From positions 992,001-1,056,000 of the forward strand of contig QNQO01000199.1 of assembly GCA_003290165.1 (NCBI GenBank): 64,000 bases of DNA, written 5' to 3'. The translations under genes were made by a program, and so were the position numbers. The notes under the pieces were generated by a model. The model saw only the letters and a list, made by a program, of their open reading frames with translations, was not told the DNA's origin and did not search any database. Below, one piece after another: positions 37,831-48,431 of this stretch. Each line of letters starts with the position of its first letter. Position 1 is the first letter of the stretch. Origin of the DNA: Berberis thunbergii (taxonomy: Eukaryota > Streptophyta > Magnoliopsida > Ranunculales > Berberidaceae).

Positions 37831-38337
37831 ATTTTATGGTTAAAGGAAATGATTTGCTATAGCTTTCAATTTAGGTTTTCAAATTTTTTTTTCCCTGAAT
37901 AAGTTTAGAACAGATGATGGTTATGGAATTTTTTTTTTATGGTTAAAGGAAAGGATTATGGTTATGGAAATTACTTGTGCTTTGTTATTTTTTTATGTTA
38001 CTTGAAAATTTTATGGTTAAAGAAAATGATTTGCTATAGCTTTCAATTTTTTTTTTCCCTGAATAAGTTTAGAACAGATGATGGTTATGGAATTTTTTTT
38101 TATGGTTAAAGGAAAGTATTATGGTTATGGAAATTACTTGTGCTTTGTTATTTTTTATGTTAGTTGGAAATTTTATGGTTAAAGGAAAGGATTTGCTATA
38201 GCTTTCAATTTAGGTTTTCAATTTTTTTTTTCCCTGAATAAGTTTAGAACAGATGATGGTTATGGAATTTTTTTTTTATGGTTAAAGGAAAGGATTATGG
38301 TTATGGAAATTACTTGTGCTTTGTTATTTTTTTAGAG
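37831..38337 (+). repeat. Three tandem copies of a 162-177 bp unit
   Basis: Units start ATTTTATGGTTAAAG near 37831, 38008 and 38170. Each carries TTGCTATAGCTTTCAATTT, CCCTGAATAAGTTTAGAACAG and GATTATGGTTATGGAAATTAC. They lie in what looks like the first intron of the plus-strand exons. Confidence 0.8.
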
Positions 38338-38910
38338 AAGGAGAAAATGAGACATATTGACAAAGAACATGTCATTCAGAATAAATTGGTAATTTTACTT
38401 GGTTGTTTTACTTTAATGAATATATATATTTTAAATTCAAGAATATTGATTTTTTTTTCATGTCATTTATAGGGTTCTACCCAAGTTGGATCTGAAAGTT
38501 CACAATATATGACACCTCTTTCAAACCATGTTGAGCCATATGGTAATGCTACATTTGAAGGACTTGGTCAGGTTTACTCACTTATAACACAGGTATGTAA
38601 TTTATTTTATTAAGATCATTTTAACGGCCACATAAAAAATGTAAGCCTTTATGTAATATCATTTATTTTTGCAGCGCCCACCTTCTAGCAACGACACGAA
38701 CTTGACAGATTATAGCTCATTATTTACGCCCTGGTAAGGATCTCAAACTTTATTAGTTTTTAATGTTTTGCCATATATCAACGCATCTCATGTTTTGTTT
38801 ACATGTTTGTAGAGATGATGGTGTTGCATATGAACTCTATGTGTCAGAAGCCAATCCTGAAGGAACTTATTCAAACAAGCGACAAAATATTAGTAATTGT
38901 TGTGGTTGTT
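38338..38910 (+). pseudogene. Unidentified spliced gene fragment (captured exons)
   Basis: Exons with good splice sites can be drawn: up to 38388 (donor GT at 38389), 38473-38592 (acceptor ATAG, donor GTATGT; reads GSTQVGSESSQYMTPLSNHV then EPYGNATFEGLGQVYSLITQ), 38675-38733 (RPPSSNDTNLTDYSSLFTP, donor GTAAGG) and from 38813 (DDGVAYELYVSEANPEGTYS in one frame). Joining the last two gives a stop, so it is broken or ends there. I do not recognise the protein. A proline/serine-rich leader at 37700-37790 may be its first exon. Confidence 0.4.
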
Positions 38911-39146
38911 GTAGGACTTTTGGTGGAATTCAAATTGTAATGGGAGTGTTATATTTCAGCAGTTTTTGTAATTGGCAGATTTCAGAACTCTTTTATCATA
39001 TTCTAGCTGTTTTTATAATTGAATATGTAATGAGTAATGCTATCAGTTTTGCCAGTTTTATCAGTTTTGTGAGGTTGCAGTTTTACTAGTTTTTATCAGT
39101 TTTATCAGTAATGCTACCATTCAGTTTTATCAGTTTTTATTCTAGC

Positions 39147-39486
39147 AGTTTTATCATATTCCAGCAGCTTTTTAAGCGCTCAAACTGCGGAAATTCCAGC
39201 AGCTTTTAAGCGCTGAAACTGTGAAAATTTCAGCAGCTTTTAAGCGCTGAAACTGCAGAAATTTCAGCAGGTTTTAAGCGCTCAAATTGCGGAAATTCCA
39301 GCAGCTTTTAAGCGCTAAAACTGCGAAAATTTCAGCAGGTTTTAAGCGCTCAAACTGCGGAAATTCCAGCAGCTTTTAAGCGCTCTTCATGCGAAAATTT
39401 CAGCAGCATTTAAGCGCTCAAACTGCGGAAATTCCAGCAGATTTTAAGCGCTCAAACTGCGAACATTTTAGCAGCTTTTAAGCACT
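39147..39486 (+). repeat. 34-bp tandem array, ten units without indels
   Basis: AGCGCT (last copy AGCACT) recurs at 39175, 39209, 39243, 39277, 39311, 39345, 39379, 39413, 39447 and 39481, exactly every 34 bases. Two unit types mostly alternate: CAAACTGCGGAAATTCCAGC and a type with GCGAAAATTTCAGC. This points to a 68-bp dimer as the unit that was amplified. Confidence 0.95.
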
Positions 39487-39805
39487 CTCCATGCTGCCAT
39501 CTTTGGAAATAAAACAGGAAAATAAAGCCAAACACCATACAAAGCCAAAAATGCCTTTGGTAAGCAGAAAAATATAGCCAAACACCATATTTATTAAGTC
39601 ACCGATACAAAACATGCCTTCGGTGATGCAATCTTCATTATTTATAGAACAAGCATGGACAAACATCATCCAAAGTATTTACAGAGCCACCAATACCATA
39701 ACATGCTTCACACAATCCCATCTTCACACAATAAAACATTACACACAACAAGCACCCCATAACTTCAGCCATAAACAGCTTTCAAATTACCCATAACTTC
39801 AGCCA

Positions 39806-39978
39806 TACTTAGCAAGCATGATTTTGAAGCCTGTGGAACTGCACTTCTGTTTTTCTTGCTCAACCAGGCCACAGTCAAAGTCACAACCAACAAGAGCTCC
39901 AACCATATAGGCCTTGCAAGCAAGCAGAATGGAGTGTGCACAATGGTGGAAGTGCTCCTCCACGAGTGCCTCAAAATG
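39806..39978 (-). pseudogene. Exon resembling C-terminus of a large PHO2/UBC23-25-type E2, captured
   Basis: An acceptor TTTGATTGTGCAG precedes an open stretch reading HFEALVEEHFHHCAHSILLA then CKAYMVGALVGC and STGFKIMLAK. This resembles the tail following the UBC fold in large plant E2 enzymes such as UBC23/24/25, where ILLACKAYMEGA-VG is typical. The catalytic fold is not present. It lies about 340 bases downstream of glutaredoxin exon 3 on the same strand, so a spliced transcript could fuse them. Family assignment is from memory of the motif and is moderately sure. Confidence 0.55.
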
Positions 39979-40315
39979 CTGCACAATCAAACAACCAGGA
40001 GCATGTTAAACTCTAAAACAATTATTCTAAAGTATGCTTCCCTCAACTAATAACTATTCCTAAAGTATTCTATAAGGCACTTGGTACAATTAATAACTGT
40101 TGTGCTTCCCTCAAGTACCAATTATTTCAGTCAAATACAACAGACAAACAAAAAGGCTGTATGATTGTTCTAAAAAATATTCAATGGAAAGGTAGCGATT
40201 ACAGCTCCGTAAACATGATTTGCTAAGAAAAACCAATGTCACGTCACTTGAAAATGGAAGAAAGAAATATTATCCTAGGAATGTATTATGTAAAGCATTG
40301 TAGAGTAAAACTCAC

Positions 40316-41210
40316 CAATAAAAACATTTGGTACATTGTGTTGCCCAGTAAGCCTTTCCAGCATCTTTTGAATTTGTGGCCCTTGGGGACCTACAAAAGA
40401 AACAAACCTTGATCATATACATGTATAAATTCATACGCAATTTGCATGGTTCATATGGATCCATCACACTTTGGGTTATTTTGATTCATTTTTTCCCCTG
40501 ATTGCTTTCAATATTTCATATTTATTTTCTACTGAGTTCCAACCACTACTCCAAGTAGTTGTTTAGAAGTTTATATTGTTACAAATCGATCGTTACCAAT
40601 TCAACAAAATTATGAGATTTGGCTTATCTTTTTTCTATTCTTCTTCGTCGTTGTGTGCTTAAGGGTTTCAAGTTGTTCTTCACTTCTACTTCATCACATT
40701 CCAAATACAATGTAAATATCTCTTTGCTCCTTAAAACCCACAATGGCATTTTGATAATGAATCACTTTCACCAAACTATAATAATACTAAATAATCAAGT
40801 TAAAATGAATGTGTTGTAAAGAATTAGAAGCTCTAATAACGCAGAATCATAAAGCACAAGAAAGGGAAGAGAGAGACTAACCCAATTCATCCAATTCCAC
40901 AACAAGGGGTTCCACATTAAGCCGATTGAACAACGACTTCACCTCCGAGGAGTACCTTAAAGCATCAAAAACAACAATAAGAAGCAATTTTCAAAACAAT
41001 TAGATTTAAAATATCAAACTCTACTTACGAGCACCAGGTCTTTGAGTAAATGACAACAGGGTTTTCGACACATTCTCTTCCAATCGAGTCCCAAATGAAG
41101 ACGTCATGGCCTGAATTTCATTTCTACCGCCATGGACCTGGGGTCTGGTGCTGAAGCTGAGGAGCCCTCGGTTCCTGGCGAATGGGGATTGGAGTATAGT
41201 GTGCCATTTT
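40316..41210 (-). pseudogene. GRXS12: Plastid GrxS12/GrxC5-type glutaredoxin exons 1-3, captured
   Basis: Glutaredoxins reduce glutathionylated proteins; this class acts in chloroplasts. Exon 1 (to 41029) has a Ser/Arg-rich transit-like leader, AMTSSFGTRLEENVSKT and, after a frameshift, VENPVVIYSKTWCS. Exon 2 (40882-40955) continues YSSEVKSLFNRLNVEPLVVE then LDELG, so the active site is WCSYS, the GrxS12 form. Exon 3 (40316-40390) reads GPQGPQIQKMLERLTGQHNV then PNVFIG. Donors and acceptors follow GT-AG (donors GTAAGT, GTTAGT, GTGAGT). The last exon with the glutathione-binding GG-D motif is absent. Introns show capture of genomic DNA, not cDNA. Confidence 0.85.
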
Positions 41211-41469
41211 TACAGTAGGAGAGAAGAGTAGAGATTGGGTTTTGGTTTAAGAGAAGAAGAAGAAGAAGAGGTGAGTAGTGTGAGATGGAGATATGACATC
41301 GCCATTGTTGGGTTTGGCTTTCTGCCTTTGTTACTCGTCAGCACTTGAACTGCTTTTTAGCTTCTTGTCAACGTTTTTCCCCTTTTTCGAGATACGAGGC
41401 GAAGCGTGCTGGGCATCATCCGGGCATTAGGGCGGGCATTAGAGCGGGCGCAGTAGAATTGTTGTATAA

Positions 41470-41554
41470 CAACACTTCTCATAGGAAAAATAGTCTTCTC
41501 ATAAGCCATGATGGGGCCCAAACCCGTCAGACCAAACAGCACACCACCCTGTCA
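41470..41554 (-). pseudogene. CHX exchanger upstream exon
   Basis: After an acceptor-like TTATTCTGACAG the minus strand reads GGVLFGLTGLGPIMAYEKTI then FPMRSVV. This is the conserved block preceding MVLETM in CHX proteins, which is found at 37551. It is the same pseudogene, split by the Mutator-like insertion. The first exon with transmembrane segments 1-2 is not found upstream. Confidence 0.85.
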
Positions 41555-41692
41555 GAATAATGATTGTTTAGTAGACATTAATAAAATTGTAAAATCACAC
41601 TATTCCATATGTAAATAAAAAATATATATAATCAACACGAACTTTGTCAAGGATTATCATATCTTACCCGCCCTAGCATTAACATGTAAATT

Positions 41693-42764
41693 CCGGACGG
41701 ACCTAGATAGGGGCAACTTGGGCAGCTGCCCCAATAAAACTTAAAATATTCATGCTATTATATAGGTTTTTGCTATTTGCCCCCTTAGTTTTTTGGTTTT
41801 GCCTTTAAATTTTAAAGCCTAATTGTTTACCACCCCTCTAGACAACCACTTTTCCTAAATCAATCACTCTCACCGCCTTCCATCATTAAAAGTGTTTTCT
41901 CTTCTAGACTTTATAAATCTAATTCCATCACTTTGAATTTTCCCTCAATTGTTGATATTTTACTTCCACAATTTTTTTCTTCTACCAATGTTATTTTCCA
42001 AATGGCAAAACATCAGACAATGAAGCAATTAAACCAGAAGCAGCAAAATTTAACCTTTTGTAAGATTAAGTTAGATTTTAGATTTTGTTTTGTTGATCAT
42101 GTTGTTTAGTTTACGAAATAGCAAAATTTTCCCTTTTTTAGTTGTCATTCTAATGTTGAAAAATTTTCACTAGTTAAAGTAATATTGGTAATTTGACATC
42201 TTAGAATTTTCTTTGACAGTACAACATCCATTAGAGAAGTTACTTATTGATACCAATGGCATGACAGCTCAATGGTTAGAGTTTGGTGGATGGTACCACT
42301 AGGTCATGGATTCGAACCCAGCCGGCGGCATATTTGTCAGTTTATGGTGTGTTGACCAGTTCTAGTCTTTGATAGGTTATGGGATCCTGAAAACCTAGCT
42401 CGCCTTCCAAAAAAAAAGTTACTTGTTGAATTAAGCAAACTTATGTCATACCTTTCTAATGAGAACTTTCATAACATACCATCATGCAGCAAATATAAAA
42501 CAATTTTCAACACATTTGTTAAAAAGTTTCAGGTTTCGTCTCTTATGTTATAGTTATCAACAGAGAACAAGGTGTGTGTGTGTGCGCACGAGAGTTTTTA
42601 TTGAGCCTAAAAATAATCCATTAAATTCACCTTTTGTCAAGAATAAAAGTAAGGAATTGTACATCTTTATTAAGAATTTTTTGTGTGTATCTTATTATAT
42701 AATGCAAAATATTTCTTTAACTAACTATTTGCCCTTGCTCTACTTAAATCCTAACTCCGTCACT
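41693..42764. mobile_element. Non-autonomous hAT element
   Basis: Flanked by ATGTAAATT on both sides (41684-41692, 42765-42773). Ends are CCGGACGGACCTAGATAGGGGCA and, from the right, AGTGACGGAGTTAGGATTTAAG...GGGCA. This resembles plant hAT elements whose ends read CAGTGGCGGAGCCAGG. 1072 bp including a nested SINE, no transposase. Confidence 0.7.
42251..42415 (+). mobile_element. tRNA-derived SINE, family 1, copy A
   Basis: Box A AGCTCAATGGTTAGAG and box B GGATTCGAACCC lie in a head TGGCATGAC...CCGGCGGCAT, and the element ends in an A-run. A 14-bp duplication with one mismatch flanks it (AAGTTACTTATTGA 42237-42250, AAGTTACTTGTTGA 42416-42429), proving insertion by target-primed retrotransposition into the hAT element. 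Confidence 0.9.
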
Positions 42765-42773
42765 ATGTAAATT

Positions 42774-43782
42774 AACCCATTTTACCTAAGTTGTTGAGGC
42801 CCTATCTTGATATTGGTAACTTTCTAGAAGATTTAACTTAATGTGCAATTTAGAAAATCAATCAAGCACAAAAATAATTGAACTTGAGTACAAATTTAAA
42901 GGATGGACTGCTTACTATGATTTTGGCAATGACTTTGGATTGTCCAATGCACTTCAAGACGAAAATAGAGGTGCACATTGTAACAATGATGATTATTAAC
43001 TATAAAATGAAAAGAGGCAGGGAATATTTCAAAGGATTGCCTTCATGCCACAACCTAGATGATGTAATCGCGTTTGGTTCATAACCAATTAAGGTACCAT
43101 TCAGATGACTGGAGGCATCCAAGTCCATTTCCATCTCGTCCATCCTTTATTCTCTATTTGTTGACCGAAATGTTGGAATTGCAAGATGTATCAACTACAC
43201 GGAAGGTTATTGTATAGTCCATGATGATCACACAACTGGTAGTAAGGATTGTTATTTCTCTGATATAACAACATATCACAGACTTAAATCTCCAATTTAA
43301 TTTGCAGTAGAACACAATTGTTTTAAAACACAATGACTTCACCTCTCATTGGCATGCATATATTTTTAGGATTTTTCCTGAAAGTTTTCTTTCTTTTTCT
43401 TTGTTAAATAACTAAACAAGGAAATAAAAGAATGCTCAAACTATAAGAAAGCTAACAAGGGGAAATAAAGAAAAATAATGGTTCAACAAACTTTGAGGAA
43501 CCAAATAGCACCAAAAATAGAAAAATGAGCGCTTACTATTGGTTTTTTATTTTATTGGTTGGATGACAAATTTTGGGTACGATAACTATTCACTAGTCAT
43601 AGAATAATTACAAAAATACTTGGAAACTAGGTTTTGCAACTAGGTTTTATAACTAGGGTGGTGTTGCATGATCTGGGAAGTTAATGAAATCTTCAAGATA
43701 TGTGTAAGCTTTCCCATGTAATTTCATGTCACCCTAGTTGCAAAAATATGGTTCCCTTGCAAATCTTGAATATTTAAAGTAT
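42774..43782. other. No gene recognised
   Basis: AT-rich spacer between the hAT element and the copia 3' LTR. Frames here are short and unrelated to any family I know. Confidence 0.4.
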
Positions 43783-44250
43783 TGTTGGAACAAGTATAAA
43801 TAAGAACAAGTAGAAAACCTGTTTGTATTGTATGTAAAACTATGACTCTATCTCTTTGTTTTTGTAGTTATTGTAGGGTTGTTATTGTTAAGTGATTTCA
43901 AATGACCTATTTGAAGTCCTTCTGAAATAGTTAGGATTGTTCGTCCAAAAAGTGTAAGAAACCAAACCAAGCTAGGGCCCGGCCTGATATGAGCCAGTCG
44001 GATGACGGTAGCGCGCACTTGATGTATATAACACTATTCATATTAACTTAATCTTCTTTCATAAGGACTTATTGTACCCTTTGGAGCACACACTATTTAA
44101 CTAATACATAGTATATAAACAAGCTAAAATTACTTTACATATTAGATATGGGACTAAAGTAATTTTTAGCCCAAAGGACCTTGTGTAATTAGTTTACATA
44201 ACATACGATTTACTTATTCAATAAATATGGAAATACATAAATTTTCAACA
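43783..44250 (-). repeat. 3' LTR of the copia element
   Basis: 468 bp, TGTTG...CAACA ends, preceded (element sense) by the polypurine CATGTGGGGAAT at 44251-44262. Homologous to 49013-49357. Confidence 0.75.
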
Positions 44251-44859
44251 ATTCCCCACATGAATGAGAAAAATGTAAGATCTCAAGAGTGCGTGGAGTA
44301 TTGCTATATTGGGATACATAATTCACTTTGAACTTTCCTTAGTAAAAGAGTATCGAAATTACTTAACTAATCAATGAACTATTTCATCTTGAACTATCAG
44401 TTATTAATGTAAAACCAGACAATAAACTTTACATTGCATTATTCAATTCAAATATTGTTCTCGGTTGTGTTCAATTTAGCCTTGAACATTTCTCGGTTCT
44501 GTAAATACTACTAGAGATTTCAGCCTGACAAAAATGTCGTAGAACCGACCAGGCTCACACTTACATAGGTAACTGCTTCTATAAGAAGTATCCTACAATA
44601 GCACACTTGCCTTTTGCAAGATATAAACATCATTAAAAACAATGTATATCATTGTTCATCCTTTTGATCACAGTAGGTTTTCACTTGGTGCTTCATAAGA
44701 TGGGATAGAGTATTATACTTGTAAGTACTCAACAATTAATTACCCATCATTAGTTTTCCTTTTGAACAAAATCCATGCGATCTCCAATTGCTTAGTAATG
44801 TTTCCATATATGATAATTTGTGAGTATTATCCTTTTAAACCCATGCCCCTCGAAACACA

Positions 44860-45430
44860 GTTTATGCTCTCTCAAGATAAACCTTTAGTAAATGGATCCG
44901 CTAGGTTATCTTTGGATTTCACAAAATCAAATAACATTATACCATTAGAGAGAAACTACTTCACGACTGGTACTAGTAGTGGTTGTCTTCTAAAAATTGC
45001 AAAGCCACTTTGTTTCTTCCCAGTCTTGTCGAAGGCTATGAACTCAGATTCCATTGTAGATCTAGTTATACATGTTTGTTTAGAAGAATTTCATGATACA
45101 ACACCGCCTGCCATGGTAAACACATAAGCACTAGTGGATTTTACTAATCACAATCAGAAATCCAATTTGCGTCATTGTATCGCCTAAGGACACTAGAATA
45201 TCTACCATAGTGCAATGCATAGTTTGAAGTAGTACTTTTCAAATACCCTAAGACTTTAAGCAAAGCATGTCAATGATTTTTACTAGGATCATGTATATCT
45301 ACTTAGTCTGCTTACATCATAGGCTATACCAGGTCTTATACACTTCATTGTATACATTAAACTTCCAATAATGCGAGAGTACTCAAGTTGTGAAATACTT
45401 GGACCTGTATTCTTTTGTAACACCTGAAAT
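44860..45430 (-). pseudogene. Copia RNase H and end of pol
   Basis: Minus strand frames read SISQLEYSRIIGSLMYTMKC, IRPGIAYDVSRLSRYT, then ALHYGRYSSVLRRYNDANWISD, and VFTMAGGVVS with SSKQTCITRSTMESEFIAFD. They end FVKSKDNLADPFTKGLS and RGMGLKG. These are the standard copia connection and RNase H blocks in order. Several stops and frameshifts are present. Confidence 0.85.
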
Positions 45431-45455
45431 GGATGGAACATATTATTTGATTTTT

Positions 45456-45879
45456 ATCCACCAATTGTAGCTCAGTCGGTCGGACATTTACACTCCTTAT
45501 GAGAGTGTGTGGGTTCGAGACTTACCAGTTAGAATTTTGTAAGTTTTCGCTCGATTATTAAGACCACATGTGATCCATCGTTGGTAAGCCTTTGGGCATT
45601 TAATGTAGGTGTTTAGATGGATTGGATAGGAACGAAGCGAAAGCAAATCTTCATGCAAGGTGGAGGCGCTTTCGGGCCTGGTTTGGACCCAAATGCAGCT
45701 GCTTAGATGGACTAGACCAGAGCGAAGTGAAAGCAAGTCTTCATGCAAGGTGAAACTACCTTCGGGCTTGGTTTGGTTAGTCTTATAAGGTCAATCATGT
45801 GGCCTTCGTGTATGGATCAATAAATAAATACAAAAAAAATGGGTCAACGAAACAAAGCGAAAGCAAATCTTCATGCAAG
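45456..45879 (+). mobile_element. SINE-like tRNA-headed insertion in copia RT
   Basis: It starts with box A TAGCTCAGTCGG (45468-45479) and box B GGGTTCGAGACT (45511-45522). Flanks ATTATTTGATTTTTA (from 45442) and ATTATTGATTTCTTA (45880-45894) look like an imperfect target duplication. A 31-base motif GAACGAAGCGAAAGCAAATC-TTCATGCAAGG occurs near 45630, 45720 and 45850, the first two within a 90-bp tandem duplication. It interrupts copia between RT (KKSI) and the RNase H side (QKNTGPS). Confidence 0.6.
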
Positions 45880-45883
45880 ATTA

Positions 45884-46640
45884 TTGATTTCTTAATTCCA
45901 TATTGTTTGAATTTGTCTACTACATTTTTAATGTAATATGATTGAGACAAGACTAACCCATCAGGCATTTGAATTATTTTGATTCCGAAAATTATGTCTA
46001 TTTCACCTAGATCTTTCATTTCGAAATGTTTAGTGAGCATATATTTGGTGGACTTAATAACTTGACTATGAGTCCCAAATATAAGCATATCATCAACATA
46101 TAGACATATGATCACATATGCATCATTTATCTTATTTATGTAGACACACTTATCGCACTCATTTATGTTGAATTCGTTTTTCAACATGGCTCCATCAAAA
46201 TTATCACGTCATTGTTTGGGAGCTTAATTGTTTTAGTCCATATAAGGATCGAACAAGTTTACATACTTTGTAATCTTGTGCTTTGTTTTGAACTCTTCTG
46301 TTTGATTCATATATATTTCCTCATTTAATTATCCATTCAAGAATGCGGTTTTTACATCCATTTGGTGAATTTTCGTGTTGTAAAGAGTTGCAATGGCATC
46401 AACATCCTAATCAATGTTATCCTTGTCACTAGAGAATAGGTGTCAAAATAGTCTAAACCCTCCTTTTGACTATACCCTTGAGCTACCAATCGAGTTTTGT
46501 AATTGTTAATGGAACCATTTGGTTTCATTTTACACTTGAAGATCCATTTGCAACCAATTGGTTTATGTCCTGGAGGAAGATAAACGGATTCCCAATTATA
46601 GTTGTGCATAATGGATTATATCTCACTATTTATAGCTTCC
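45884..46640 (-). pseudogene. Copia reverse transcriptase
   Basis: The piece at 46352-46609 reads MHNYNWESVYLPPGHKPIGC then KWIFKCKMKPNGSINNYKTR and LDYFDTYSLVTRIT, the RT entry motifs. The piece at 45795-46187 carries FNINECDKCVYI and ICLYVDDMLIFG with the catalytic YVDD at 46089-46100, then LGEIDIIFGIKI and LSQSYYIKNV. A part of the palm between them is deleted or frameshifted (46190-46350). RT copies element RNA into DNA. It is broken by several stops. Confidence 0.85.
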
Positions 46641-46739
46641 TTCTAGAATGAAGCTTCAGTAGTAGACATTGCTTCTTTATAAGTTTGAAGTCGTGTTTCT
46701 AATATATAATTAGAAAGTCTGGACCAAAACTTTTAGACT

Positions 46740-47760
46740 TTCAAACTTTCTTGCCTCGTCGAAGGGTGACATCATTTCCATCTTTATTGGAATTGAAGTT
46801 TTCCTCACTCCCTTCATTTGACACCTCATGAGTTCTTTTAGGAGAACTCGACATTTGGGATGTTATATATTGTGTTGATTCTATGTAATCTTCCCTATGA
46901 GGAAATACAGTTTTGAAAAACACTGCATCTCTAGACTCAATGATAGTACGCACTTAGATGAATATCATTAATTTTAGACTTAAACACCAAACACATGTAT
47001 GCTATGTTATTTTCTGAATTTCCCAAAAAAAAAAAAATCAACGATTTTTGTTCCAAGTTTGTTCCTTTTGGGTGGGGAATAGAAACTTTTGCTAAACACC
47101 CTCACACTTTAATGTGTTTACAGGATGGTTGTCTACATCTCCATGTCTCATAAGTAATTGATCAAGTTTCTTATAAGGCACTCGATTTAAAATGCGATTT
47201 TCCACAAGGAGGGTTTCCCCCCACAAGTTCTAGGTAAATCGGAGTTGATAAGCATGGTATTAATCATATCTTTCAGTGTTCTATTTTTCCTTTCAACATC
47301 ATAATTTGATTGTGGTGAGTATGGAACAATAGTTTGGTGTACAATACCATTTTGTTCACAAATCTTTCGAAGGGAGATTCATATTCACCACCACTATCAG
47401 ATCTTAATATTTTGATCATCATATTTAACTGATTCTCGACTTAAGTTTTTTATTTTATAAATGCATTATTTTTTCATCTTTGCTATTTAGTAAGTACACA
47501 TAGCAATACCTTGAGCAATCATGGATGAATGTGATAAAATATTTCTTCCCAACTCTAGTAGGAATTAGTTTGAAATCACATAAATCAGTGTGTATTAAAC
47601 CCAAAAATTCAGTATTCCTTTGAACAGAATGAAAATGATGTTTAGTAAATTTGGCTTCTACACAAAACTTGCATTTGTGCTAAGATTTATTATCAAATTT
47701 ATGGATTAACCTTAGACTAGCAAATTCTTCATTTTCTTAAACTGTCATACCATAGTAAAG
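46740..47760 (-). pseudogene. Copia integrase
   Basis: Reading frames together give [20 protein letters not shown] then [20 protein letters not shown], the copia integrase core start with its first Asp, and further down NLWGETLL-ENRILNRVP, the block after the catalytic Glu. The end, near 46953-46860, reads IIESRDAVFFKTVFP. The second Asp region (47380-47420) is heavily frameshifted. Inactive. Confidence 0.75.
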
Positions 47761-48431
47761 GGGCTCAAGCAAATAAGACATTGTATTTTTATTATTAATA
47801 ACCATTACAGTGGCCTTAAAAATACCATCTGTTATGTATCCACGCCACACATACATCCCATTTTTGGATAGGATAAACTTTCCTAACTCAAAAACTATTG
47901 AAATTTATTCTCTACCAGAAGAGAACCCGAGATTAAATTTCCGGCCTATAAAGAGCAAGAACTTTATGTATTTTCCAACAATCAAATTGGTTTCGTTTTT
48001 ATCTCCCATATTTCTTCTCCAACTGGTTCTCTCTTTAAGTAACAATAACTTAGTCAATGGGTTCTTTGTTCTTCAACTGGAAAAAGGAGTTGTTCTTGGA
48101 ATGCTAAAGATACTAACGGATTTACTACAATTCTTTTACTGGATCAAGGTATGGATATGCTTATTTCCTCGGTAGCTAAAAAGTTGTTCCAACTAAATAT
48201 GAAATTAGAAAATGTACTTACTACTGCCTGGCATAAGCTAACCAAGTTGACCCTACCTTAGCAGCAGGTGCTAGAGATAAGTTGAAGAAGTTGTAGTATA
48301 AACCATTGATCTAGTCGTTTATCCTGTAGGCCCGGCTAATAGAATAAATCTTTAGTCACAATGAAAAAACACAATTTATTTGTTATAAATAAAAACAAAG
48401 TCAGTCACACAGAAAATTTAATTAGACTTAA

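Larger units (their letters stand above)
37552..41469. mobile_element. Mutator-like non-autonomous element with captured exons (Pack-type), inside CHX
   Basis: CHX coding sequence stops at 37551 and resumes at 41470, so the DNA between is inserted. Near the ends are inverted repeats: TTCTACTGTGCCCGG at 37566 and, read inward from 41458, TTCTACTGCGCCCGC, about 74% alike over 54 bases with repeated ATGCCCGG motifs. No transposase is visible. The cargo is a glutaredoxin gene part and an E2 exon on the minus strand, unidentified spliced exons on the plus strand, and two tandem arrays. Mutator-like is inferred from the long inverted repeats and gene cargo; exact ends and the duplicated target are unresolved. 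Confidence 0.65.
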
